Below, one piece after another: positions 58,230 to 63,651 of a stretch of DNA of 64,000 bases (positions are counted from its first letter, which is position 1; each line of letters opens with the position of its first letter). The position numbers and the translations under genes are program-made. Location of the stretch: positions 27,468,867 to 27,532,866 of the forward strand of contig CM046849.1 in the NCBI GenBank assembly GCA_025618425.1, written 5' to 3'. The stretch is from Heliocidaris tuberculata. Lineage: Eukaryota; Echinodermata; Echinoidea; Camarodonta; Echinometridae. The notes under the pieces are model-generated. The model was not told the DNA's origin, ran no database searches, and saw nothing but the letters and a program-made list of their open reading frames with translations.

Positions 58230-60561
58230 TGAAGAAGGAAAAGATGGTACTCAGAAGAAAAGACATTTTTTTTTAATGAATATTCCGAACATGACACTAT
58301 CAAAATCATAAATAAAGAAATCAATCAATCGATCAATCAATGCATGAATGAATGAATAGAAGACCCATCTTACCCAACTTTTATCATACATTATACTGAT
58401 CTATTTAATTTCATTAACCATTATTCTAGCGGTTATTATGAGAAAAATGCAACTTTCATTGGATTCATTTCTACAGAGCGCCATCTTCGTACAGGAGGCA
58501 AGATCTCCGTTCACAATTTAAAAAGAAAAGTCATGACTTCTCAATCCGAAGTCGAAGTTTTTTTTTTTTCTCTCTCTCTCATTTCTCTGTGTTTCTTTGA
58601 TATATTCCTATTTCTCAAAAGGAAGGTGCAAACACGTTTTGTTTTGTTGAATCAACTTTTTACTGATGAAAAGCAAGGAAGGAAGGAAAAGACGCCGAAA
58701 GTTTTTGATTACTCCCTGACGGCTCCAAACATACATATACCACACGATATTATTTCAGCTGAGTGTCATTCAAATATATCAAATGTTAATCGTTTCAGGC
58801 GGCAGACGGTTTATGCATGATATAATTGAGATGACTGGTGTGAGCTGGATTACCCCTTACATGCTTTTCACTTGGATGTTTGCTACGCCATTGTTTGCTG
58901 CCGTGAGTTTTATCCTTATTTCTGGGTCATTTTTAATATTACTTAGTATTTTTCAAGCGGGGCACAGATCTTCAAACCTCTTTCAAGCAACGAAAAGGAG
59001 AACGAAAAAGAGCGTTATCATTCTTTCTTTCACAAATTTTGAAATATCATAGAGAGCATTCGCTGCCCCTCCCCCACCCCCATAATACCGCTCCTGTACT
59101 TAGCCACTTGTAAAGGTATGACAGGTGTCTACATGTCCATTTTATTCCAGAGGCAGGGGCGTCGCTAGAACATTATTAATGGGGAGGGGATTGGATTAAT
59201 TTTTCTCAACAAGTTAGCCAACTATTTAGAAATTTGTTATGACGAAATAGTGCCCCTGTAACAGAAAAAGATTTGTGTCCTTTTTAACCTTATTCTCTCT
59301 CTCTTACTTAGTTCTAAGCGTCTCCTTCCTTTCCTTTGACAAAAAGTCTGAGGTCCGTACCTGGCGTGTCCATAGACTGTACCTTTACTCAATGATCCAG
59401 CTGCTGAAAATGGAATACAAAATTTACATGGATGAATAATTCGTAATTCCTCATTAGGGTATCAATATGATAATCAATATGATAATCATTATATTTCATA
59501 CCATCATCTAGACAATCTTCTTGTATAGCCTAGTTGCCTACCAACCGTTGAAATATGAGGATGTATACACATACCCATGGTGGGGTTATATGATCGGGAT
59601 TATGATGGCTATAGCTTCCATGGTCAACATCCCTCTCTTCATCTTCTACCAGCTCATCTTCAAGAGCGAGGGCTCGCTTAAGGAGGTAAATATGAATTTC
59701 TTCATTTTTTTTTTCATGGGGGGGGGGGGGGGGGGGGGGGGGGGTCTCAAGGGCAAACGAAGGAAGGTCTTATCATGCTTATGATGAACTGAAGTTCCTG
59801 GTAATACCACATTCAATGTAGGGTGAAGCCGGAGTACCCCGTTCCCTTTATCCCATTATCAGTGGCAAGGCAAAGGAAATACCATTTTAACTATTCGCAT
59901 TGAATCTACACCACGCTGGGTTTCCCAAGGAGAGAGAATATCCTATGAAAGAAAGAATATTTCCTTCTCTTCATTACCCTTCATAAGGATCACCTTAAGG
60001 AGTATCACTGATTAGAATGTATCCTGAGCCTCAAAATAAATTATTCAATCTCTATGACATATACTTATATATTCATGAAGACAAGAAAATACTCCGAAGG
60101 GGCAAGAGCCTAGAAACCCATATCCAACACAAAATAACAATAGGGGACGCCATTAAAAAATACAGTGATTACCAAAACTGAATGTGTATTAACCCCTTGA
60201 CTATTGAATTCTCTCATTCCCATAGGCTTAATACAGGAGCCACCCGGTTCCCGTGGGCAATGGGTTAAAGCTAAAAATGAGTTTGTCGCTTATTAAGTGA
60301 TTTCTCCATGTTTGCCGTCGATACGAAAAAGAGGACAAAGTCAGCTAATTTAACCTGGCAATCAGTCTAGCGCCACCAGTCGTCCTATATGACTGTCCTT
60401 TTCTTTACTTCACCATCTTGACCATCCATGTTCACGGTATCTACATGTAAATTTCATTTTCTTTCTAGCGATGGGACGTTCTTACCACATCAAGGGTGCC
60501 CCATCACGCGACTTCAACTGACGAGAAAGAAAATGGCTACCTCCAACTAGAAGTTCGTTAA
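40970..60561 (+). CDS. SLC6-family Na+/Cl- symporter, gene 2 (13 coding exons, 615 aa)
   Basis: Exons: 40969-41165, 49128-49262, 49794-50082, 51208-51346, 52419-52553, 53234-53337, 54686-54810, 56124-56236, 56910-57047, 58029-58131, 58799-58902, 59512-59685, 60469-60561. All introns are GT-AG and the joined frame is open for 616 codons. Exon lengths and phases equal gene 1 except exon 3 (289 against 298 nt). The protein has the same 12-TM LeuT-fold signatures: [18 protein letters not shown] (49-66), [13 protein letters not shown] (304-316), NSGTS (342-346) and LGIDSQF (408-413). EL2 carries four sequons (NTT, NGT, NTS, NET). Differences at the presumed substrate site are Ala46 (Gly in gene 1), Tyr309 (Phe) and His315 (Gln). 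Predicted role is plasma-membrane Na+/Cl- coupled solute uptake; substrate unknown. The ATG lies one base after an acceptor (CTTTTCAG), with a second acceptor at 40955-40956, so an upstream 5' UTR exon is expected. Confidence 0.93.
41212..41250 (+). pseudogene. Tiny LINE reverse-transcriptase scrap
   Basis: The frame at 41214 reads [13 protein letters not shown], a close match to the VPQGSVLGPLLF motif of LINE RTs, for only 13 codons. It is followed immediately by a family B repeat. It could be chance, but the motif is long and specific. Confidence 0.45.
41257..41446. repeat. Dispersed repeat, family B, half element
   Basis: GCGTCATTACCTGCGTTAAT, GAGCCTGTGAAGGCAAT, AAACGATATCACCCTTTC, ATGACGCGCAAAAGACCGTA and CACTGACGCGGTCCTTACG match the left half of the fold-back element at 11349-11740. 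Confidence 0.75.
41447..42027. other. Intron 1 of gene 2, unannotated part
   Basis: AT-rich with A runs. No repeats I recognise, apart from (TTTG)n at about 41930-41950. Confidence 0.5.
42028..45366 (-). mobile_element. APE-type LINE, antisense in gene 2 intron 1
   Basis: A minus-strand element with an intact ORF2-like frame, a 3' UTR of about 320 nt and a tail of TCAAAA repeats (plus-strand TTTGATTTTGATTTTGAAG at 42029-42047). The 5' limit is uncertain; I place it provisionally at the upstream in-frame stop near 45366. No ORF1-like frame was recognised between 45310 and 45750. Confidence 0.85.
42347..45301 (-). CDS. LINE ORF2: endonuclease and reverse transcriptase
   Basis: Intact frame of about 984 codons from the ATG at 45301 (a GTG lies six bases upstream at 45307). 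N-terminal APE endonuclease: [56 protein letters not shown] and ISDHLPIF. Central [77 protein letters not shown] and FADDTNVF with the catalytic Asp pair. C-terminus [18 protein letters not shown]. No RNase H domain was seen. The architecture fits the CR1/Jockey superclade; exact clade unresolved. The uninterrupted frame suggests a young insertion, antisense to its host gene. The 66-aa plus-strand frame at 43958 is a shadow. Confidence 0.95.
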   Translation of the reverse strand: MDDNFTEPNNANECHYYLPQEFNNAFKNRDSIYSFLHVNVRSLSKNFDSLDSLLCMLTHSFSVIGITETWLHNCSPPVFKLKNYSLIRADRKTGKGGGVALYVHNSIPFKLRHDLSLAEESAESLFIEIESDDSKNRIIGVIYRPPGCNLEIFFEQVENLMSKLGHESKFTHILGDFNIDLVSMDIHCRRFQNILYANAHDTLIDKPTRITVQSSTLIDNIITNMNKHSVTSGILYSDISDHLPIFSFISRSQCHKTLSRELKSLVRIYTPEKIQRLNLDLSTEVWEDVLMIQSVEEAYNLLMTKLRYFLDRSIPKTTIKRSSRKYTKKPWITQAILKSIKKRNVLYKASIKNPTLTNVNKYKTYRNRLTSVIRESKKMYFSNKIDSVSGNISSTWKVINDIIGKSKDAKEQKIYKNGDNVYRSPHDIANAFNSYFVNIGPEQASKIQGTNITYLKFLPQPHETSIFLSPTNFIEILEITRSLKTSKAEGHDEISNNLLKQIIGNITIPLTHIFNLSLSTGIFPCNMKLAKVIPIYKKDDASLLNNYRPISLLSSISKILERIVYNRLYKYLTFNNILTSSQYGFRKNHSTDMALIELCDNIVTSLSNKDHVLGVFMDLSKAFDTLDHKILLGKLKNYGIRGIALNWFESYLSNRQQFTNFQNINSDILPIQCGVPQGSILGPLLFLIYINDICNASSVLKFVLFADDTNVFLSHPNPDILNETMNTELPKISTWFRCNKLSLNLSKTNFIHFRSCSTTMNNLHFHIVIDGITIEKKESTKFLGITIDQCLNFNAHIDNVVTSASRGIGILYRLKPYVSLKTLFTVYNAIILPYISYCNLIWATQKSKINHILLLQKKAVRLCTNAAYLANTEPLFHRLHTLPIFELHSYQIAIFMHRFHSSELPVTFYNMFQLNSSIHKYPTRTSTNVHLNNPKTALAHRSIRHTGPDIWNSLPIDIRSSPTKFILKKRLKNYLLSHIASGGG
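45747..47693. repeat. Satellite with ~90-bp monomers and ~730-bp higher-order period
   Basis: About 20 diverged monomers of the form AAGTTTGTCAA-TTGGCAAAAG-TACATCTTGCCTGTAGGATT-TGA-AATTCTA-ACACCACAAATGTAATATGAATGACCCAATGC. Distinct monomer types recur in fixed order. The variant with GGCAAAAGGCTACAT occurs at about 45758, 46470 and 47219, and the variant with AAGTGCAGA-CTTGC at about 46160, 46920 and 47620. The region is inside gene 2 intron 1, about 0.4 kb beyond the LINE. Confidence 0.9.
47694..49127. other. Distal intron 1 of gene 2
   Basis: Mostly AT-rich. A short CpG-containing patch (about 47815-48010, with GCGATCAATCGCAAGCGC and TTGGCGATTTCAGAGCGGG) carries an ATG frame of 61 codons without a recognisable domain. 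It could be an alternative promoter or 5' exon, a repeat, or nothing; I cannot tell. Confidence 0.35.
49128..49262 (+). CDS. Gene 2 exon 2: TM1 end to TM2
   Basis: Acceptor TCAATTTCAG, donor GTGAGT. Encodes [20 protein letters not shown] then [20 protein letters not shown] and SPLFK. Follows an 8-kb intron, against 0.9 kb in gene 1. Confidence 0.96.
49794..50082 (+). CDS. Gene 2 exon 3: TM3 and glycosylated loop EL2
   Basis: Acceptor AAACCCATAG, donor GTAGGT, 289 nt. TM3 [18 protein letters not shown], then [10 protein letters not shown] and four sequons. 49838-49929 matches gene 1 at 91 of 92 nt, although the loop after it is diverged. Confidence 0.95.
50121..50170. repeat. (GT)n microsatellite
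   Basis: (GT)n mixed with GC steps (GTGTGCGTGTGCGCGTGCGTGC), starting 38 nt after the exon 3 donor. Potential Z-DNA-forming alternating purine-pyrimidine sequence. Confidence 0.9.
50225..50365 (-). repeat. tRNA-derived SINE-like sequence in intron 3
   Basis: Minus-strand reading: AAGGGAGTGGTGAGTTGGTC then TAGCGGTACGTTCACTTGGT (box A context) and GACCCTGGTTCGAAACTGAG (box B). Different from the GGAGATGTCGTGG family. Confidence 0.55.
51020..51110 (+). pseudogene. Decayed duplicate of gene 2 exon 4
   Basis: Preceded by GGATAG as in the true exon, it reads in the same phase as [20 protein letters not shown] then [10 protein letters not shown] and TAA, aligning with the real [20 protein letters not shown] then [11 protein letters not shown]. 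It lacks the second half of TM4 and the donor and ends in a stop. The intron sequence just before it (GTTTATGATTTTATCCATGTT) is also duplicated before the true exon. Confidence 0.9.
51208..51346 (+). CDS. Gene 2 exon 4: end of EL2 and TM4
   Basis: Acceptor GTCGTGGATAG, donor GTAAAT, 139 nt. Encodes [20 protein letters not shown] then [20 protein letters not shown] and VKSSGK. The acceptor lacks a strong pyrimidine tract next to the AG, which is shared with the decayed copy upstream. Confidence 0.94.
51350..52130. other. Intron 4 of gene 2, proximal part
   Basis: AT-rich with a G run at about 51413-51421 and (CTTTGAAA)n at about 52080-52108 (TTTGAAACTTTGAAACTTTT), directly before the decayed exon 5 copies. 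Confidence 0.5.
52134..52411 (+). pseudogene. Three decayed copies of gene 2 exon 5
   Basis: Copy a (52134-52237): CAG|GTGGTATAC, an expansion of ACCATACCTT, then a frame reading [17 protein letters not shown]. Copy b (about 52252-52322): TGGTCGTAAACTGCACTGTTCCCTTA, ending TTACCTTACCCAATG. Copy c (52333-52410): CAG|GTAGTATACTTCACCGTT and CTTACAATCCTATTTGTACG. All carry indels that break the frame, and none has the EL3 part or a donor. The functional exon follows at 52419. Confidence 0.88.
52419..52553 (+). CDS. Gene 2 exon 5: TM5
   Basis: Acceptor TTACCATACAG, donor GTAAAT, 135 nt. Encodes [20 protein letters not shown] then [20 protein letters not shown] and LQESQ. It is the last of four copies in a row and the only one with an intact frame and donor. 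Confidence 0.96.
53234..53337 (+). CDS. Gene 2 exon 6: TM6 substrate-site helix
   Basis: Acceptor TCCTCGGTAAG, donor GTAAGG. Encodes [18 protein letters not shown] then [17 protein letters not shown]. Tyr309 and His315 differ from gene 1 (Phe312 and Gln318). Confidence 0.95.
53345..53545. repeat. (GAT)n/(GGT)n microsatellite tract
   Basis: Degenerate GATGATGAT runs, a pure (GGT)n block (about 53476-53500) and a final (GAT)n, starting 13 nt into intron 6. The Met-rich and Ile-rich frames in the track derive from it. Confidence 0.95.
53554..53741. mobile_element. MITE, family G, with telomere-like core
   Basis: Termini ATGCTCCGGCGACA and TGTCGCCGGGGCAT are inverted with one mismatch. The core carries CCCTAACTCTGACC, AACCTAACCTAAAACCC and CAACCCTAACCCTAACC, reminiscent of (CCCTAA)n telomeric repeat. 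188 bp, flanked on both sides by (GAT)n tracts. Confidence 0.75.
53780..53885. repeat. (GAT)n microsatellite
   Basis: Pure (GAT)n at about 53780-53812, then a degenerate GAT/AAT mixture. Possibly one original (GAT)n array split by the family G insertion at 53554-53741. Confidence 0.95.
54686..54810 (+). CDS. Gene 2 exon 7: TM7
   Basis: Acceptor TTCATTAAAG, donor GTAAGA. Encodes [20 protein letters not shown] then [21 protein letters not shown]342 and S346 are the conserved sodium and chloride ligands. Confidence 0.96.
54875..55120. repeat. Duplicated C-run repeat in intron 7
   Basis: After CAGTGGCGGATTTAGGCGGA (a family E-type left end), the block CCAGCCCCCCC..GCGCTTTGAAACCCATTTGG..CATACCTTAAATTTATAAAT occurs twice (about 54899-54975 and 54988-55065). 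Three C runs face the left end. No clear right terminus. Confidence 0.75.
55125..55800. other. Intron 7 of gene 2, middle
   Basis: A less AT-rich stretch (55210-55620) with short frames on both strands, none recognisable. Nothing else supported. Confidence 0.4.
55913..55962. repeat. (CT)n microsatellite
   Basis: About 24 CT units followed by (TTTG)n at 55986-56010 and, further on, a C run at about 56083-56097 that precedes the exon 8 acceptor. Confidence 0.95.
56124..56236 (+). CDS. Gene 2 exon 8: EL4 and TM8 start
   Basis: Acceptor CTCTCCTTAG, donor GTAAGT. Encodes [20 protein letters not shown] then [19 protein letters not shown]410/S411 are the Na2-site pair. Confidence 0.96.
56588..56842 (+). 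repeat. tRNA-derived SINE in intron 8
   Basis: GGGAGCATCGTGGTATAGTG, then box B AAGGTTGAGGATTCGAATCC, then AAATGGGTACCTGATAATTA, GCGTCTCAGCGTGACGG and an ATC/ATT tail. The same family as the minus-strand copies at 13632 and 22255. Confidence 0.85.
56910..57047 (+). CDS. Gene 2 exon 9: TM8 end and TM9
   Basis: Acceptor TTGTTTTACAG, donor GTAAGT. Encodes [20 protein letters not shown] then [20 protein letters not shown] and IPMVTN. Carries three consecutive arginines (RGRRRE) where gene 1 has RGYRRE. Confidence 0.96.
57100..57310. repeat. Purine-rich AAG/AAT microsatellite
   Basis: (AAG)n-like at about 57118-57160, pure (AAT)n at about 57183-57245, then (AAG)n again to 57308. Poly-Leu and poly-Asn frames across it are artefacts. 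Confidence 0.95.
57361..57519. mobile_element. MITE, family D
   Basis: Starts GGGCCCCGTTGCATAAAACT then TACCATTGATGG and ends TAATGGTAAGTTTTATGCAA then TGGGGCC. The internal TTTGATTGGCTGTTGAGCAA resembles the copy at 23240. Directly to its left is a fragment (57325-57360) of SINE sequence. Confidence 0.85.
57520..58020. other. Intron 9 of gene 2, distal part
   Basis: Moderately AT-rich, no recognised gene or repeat. A GC-richer patch at 57895-57975 has weak inverse similarity to 52560-52690 (GGCTACA-GCCC-ACGAGA); the match is too poor to call. Confidence 0.35.
58029..58131 (+). CDS. Gene 2 exon 10: TM10
   Basis: Acceptor TTTTCCATCAG, donor GTATGA. Encodes [20 protein letters not shown] then [15 protein letters not shown]. 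Confidence 0.96.
58172..58230. repeat. C run plus (CT)n in intron 10
   Basis: A C run (about 58174-58184) followed by CT-rich sequence with about 13 CT units. The remainder of intron 10 (58231-58790) is AT-rich with a T run at 58559-58569 and no recognised feature. Confidence 0.9.
58799..58902 (+). CDS. Gene 2 exon 11: IL5 and TM11 start
   Basis: Acceptor TAATCGTTTCAG, donor GTGAGT. Encodes [20 protein letters not shown] then [15 protein letters not shown]. Confidence 0.94.
58903..59511. other. Intron 11 of gene 2
   Basis: Contains GAGGCAGGGGCGTCGCTAGA (59151), a family E-like left end with no right partner found, and (ATATGATAATCA)2 near 59462-59490. Otherwise unremarkable. Confidence 0.5.
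59512..59685 (+). CDS. Gene 2 exon 12: TM11 end and TM12
   Basis: Acceptor ATCATCTAG, donor GTAAAT, 174 nt. Encodes [20 protein letters not shown] then [20 protein letters not shown] and [18 protein letters not shown]. The polypyrimidine tract is poor. Confidence 0.96.
59718..59744. repeat. (G)27 homopolymer
   Basis: An uninterrupted G run of 27 on the sense strand, 33 nt into intron 12. In RNA it could form a G-quadruplex near the donor. Run length in such tracts is often an assembly estimate. Confidence 0.95.
60469..60561 (+). CDS. Gene 2 exon 13: C-terminal tail and stop
   Basis: Acceptor TTTTCTTTCTAG. Encodes [20 protein letters not shown] then [10 protein letters not shown] and TAA (60559-60561). 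Same length as gene 1's exon 13. Only RW, LTT, DEK and the terminal EVR are clearly conserved. Confidence 0.94.
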   Translation, partial: RWDVLTTSRVPHHATSTDEKENGYLQLEVR

Positions 60562-60604
60562 CCCAAATACATAATGTCATTCCGAACTTTGATTTCCTTT
60601 AATT

Positions 60605-60806
60605 CAATATTTTTAAAGGTCCTTCTTTATGGAACAATCTCCCATACTTACTGAAAAATAGTATGTATTTATTTGCCAATTGAGGCGTCAACGTACGATA
60701 AAGCTATTTGCTTTTTTCAATAATTTGATATTTTGTCTTTAATTTTATATATTTTTTTTTTTTTTTTAATGGACAATGAAAATAAAGTTGAATTGAATTG
60801 AATTCG
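60605..60806 (+). mobile_element. LINE 3' end within the gene 2 3' UTR
   Basis: From 60615 the frame reads KGPSLWNNLPYLLKNS, the C-terminal signature of LINE ORF2. It is followed by a T run, then AATAAA (60781-60786) and a TTGAATTGAATTGAATT tail. Same sense as gene 2, starting about 45 nt after the stop codon. Confidence 0.75.
60781..60786 (+). promoter_or_regulatory. Candidate polyadenylation signal of gene 2
   Basis: AATAAA 220 nt after the stop, at the end of the LINE fragment. No earlier canonical AATAAA was seen between the stop and this point, so it may be used by the host transcript. Confidence 0.45.
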
Positions 60807-62720
60807 GGTAAACGGGGTCTTAGATCAGAAGAATACTTTGTAGTATAGTGAGTAAAACTTTTTGCAAAATGTTCAATCTTTGAATGAAAAAGATTATTGC
60901 GGTATAGCAAAAATACCAATTAGAAACAGGTTTGTTGTATTCAACGAGCCAGCGAGCAGAGTAAGTCTTCTATGACAAACTCTAAATGATAACGACGATT
61001 ATTTGTTTGATCTATCCTAAACATGTATATCAATTTGTCCTTTATGAAAGGAATCGGTTGTTAATTGTTCTTGTGCAACTTCTTAATACCCTTATCTTTG
61101 TATTATTATTAGTTTGTTATATACAAAGTTATTACATCGTATTATGTTTAATCATTGAATCGATATGTATCATGTATGCTTATTTGGAAACGGAATAATA
61201 AATCAAGTCAAATAAAGCGAATCTGAGTTTATTTGCTGGTTAACGAAGAAATGTTTAAAGATGATCATAGATAAGGAGAACTAATGAACTATTTGAAACT
61301 ATTTTTCACAAGATAATCTAGTTTTAAAAAAGGAATAAGAACATGTAGCAGCAGAGAAAATACACTTTCAGGAGATTTACCATTTTATTCAAGCACCTCT
61401 TTAATACGGAATGTCTTCATTTGTTTCGTACTTTTTTATTGACCTTAATTTCAGGCCTGCAAATTATTCATACAGATTTTTTTTAAACATAGTTACATGG
61501 CAAGAAAACAAACAATTAAACTAAATATTGAACATGTTAGAAGCAAACTAATCATATCAAATACTGAAACATATGTCTTTCTCATAGTAGTTAAAATAAT
61601 TTGAAGGAACTTGTATTTTAAAAGAAATGATAACCTGTTGCTTAAATATGCATACCGGACTGAGTATACATGTACATTTTTAAAACTAAATCTTTATGAA
61701 ATACTGGTACATGTGTAAGTGATAAATTCACATTTCTGAGACTCCAGGATATAATGTATATGATATATTTTATATGTTTGCATGTACCAACTTTTATTCG
61801 TTTAAAAGTATGACGTTAAAGTAGATAAATATTTCAATTGGATATCAAAATGTGAGTAGGTTTTATCCTAGTAAGACTATTCGATTATAACCATATGATT
61901 GTGTTTTATTATTAAGTCTGTATTAAAAAGGATTTTTACGACTTGCATTGTGTTTGATGTTTCCTGAGATACTATTTTTGTAAGCAGTTTAATGGTGTCT
62001 TACAGATGCCTTAGTTTTGGTGAAAACCAACGTGAAAGGCATAAGACATCATGATACTCTGAAACATTCTATGGGCAACATTATACAGAATATACATGTC
62101 AGAATTATCTTATATACAAACCATAGATAATGAAAGTAACATCATACAGGCATTTAAAGTTGAATATAGTTGTTTGCTTTGTTAAAATAAAGTGAAATGA
62201 AATTAGGTCCCTACTTATAACGGAATTATTCTTAATCGGAGTCCGAGGCTGGAGCAACATGATTACCAAAATTCCCTCACTTAAAATCTCAAGAAATTGT
62301 ATAATTTTTACCCAGGATTTCTATGGCAATAAATGTCTTGCTGCCATTTAAAAAAAAAAAAAAATTCTTTCACAAAATTTTAAATAGACTTCCACAAATT
62401 TATGCAAGTAAACCTTAGGATTATGTGTATTTTTAGAGACAGGCATAAAGAATTAAACATCTACCATACCTTTCAAAATGCACCCCCCCCCCCCCCCTTC
62501 GATAGTCGATCTAATGGTCCCCAAATAGATGACACCGTATCGATGAAAAATATATCGCCTGCATAAAATGGGGCCTATTTTTCTTCTGAACTTTCCCGCC
62601 TTTCAGAATGTGATATAAGAGCTATATATCGATACAAAAACCGGGAAGACATCTAGCCGATCACATCACGACCAAAGGCAAGATTGTTTTCATCATTATG
62701 AATAGCACATTGAATTGTCA
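60807..62720. other. AT-rich intergenic DNA
   Basis: No recognised gene. AATAAA at 61196-61201 on the plus strand, and several TTTATT (minus-strand polyadenylation-like) sites, for example near 61383, 61793 and 61913. A C run lies at about 62482-62496. Part of it may be the long 3' UTR of the minus-strand gene at 63652. Confidence 0.4.
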
Positions 62721-62976
62721 CTATGAACATGACGGACAAAGAGAGTGGACAAAATAAACATTCTACCCTTCACAATGGTTCTGGTAGACTAAAGAACATC
62801 CCTTCTCTGCTATTCTGTATAACAGGTGAATATTCCTGTGACACCTGTTTTACATATTTTCGCAGAATAGCAGTGAAGGGATGTTATTTTGTCTACCAGA
62901 ACCACTGTCATGACTGTGAAGGGTAGAATGAGGAGTTGTTTATTTTGTCCACTCTCTTTGTCCGTCATGTTCATAG
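62721..62976. repeat. 256-bp imperfect palindrome (long hairpin)
   Basis: The left arm starts CTATGAACATGACGGACAAA then GAGAGTGGACAAAATAAACA and runs to AACAGGTG; the right arm is its reverse complement with several small indels (for example extra GAGGAG and TCATGA). The centre is near 62848. Frames on both strands therefore begin with the same MNMTDKESGQNK string. No flanking target duplication noticed. Confidence 0.95.
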
Positions 62977-63651
62977 CGAGTAATTTAAGCACACAAATGG
63001 CGTTAATTCGACGGAATTAGAGCTGCATTAAATATTGCACTTGTTAAACTTATGTACATAGTTGTTTTGTTCATTGATCCTTTTTTCTCTTTGAAAGATA
63101 AAGGCCGAACTGTGATTTCATTACATCATGTGACTGAATTAAAAGTGCATTCTTTCTTTAAAAATATAAATGCAGAGAACTCGTACTTCTGAATCTACAT
63201 ATTTACTACAAACATGATATCATGATATTTAGATTAGTGATTAAGACAAAATATTAATACGGTGGTGACGACAAAATCATTCTCACAGTTTTCATCTTAA
63301 TCATATTCTGCTCCTGAATGTAAAAAAGTAGGTATTTCTGTATCTTGGACTGAATCCTGTTCAGTGATAAACTGCTTTTTTCTCCAAACTATAATCGCAA
63401 AGGATTTTGTAAACAACCATCTCTAAGGAAATTTCGCCAATAAACGCCTGAAATTGTCCTTTTCTACCATGGATAACGTGCAGATGACTTGAATTTATCA
63501 CAGTTTCTGTTTACTTCTAACAGGTCTACATGTTTTGTTTTTAAAAATACTGTCTTTTTAGAATACAATACAATTTCGCAAAGAAGTTTATCAAGTTCAG
63601 TATAAGTGTAATCCTTTCTAGATGAGTTTGTTCGGCAGGGTAAATCCTACG
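62977..63651 (-). other. Probable 3' UTR of the minus-strand gene
   Basis: AT-rich sequence immediately downstream (minus strand) of the stop codon at 63652-63654. No other ORF is supported. The UTR may extend through the 62721-62976 hairpin; its end is not determinable here. Confidence 0.4.

Noticed and set aside
62723..62992. Two small proteins sharing MNMTDKESGQNK on opposite strands
   Set aside because: The shared string is produced by the 256-bp palindrome; neither frame has other support.
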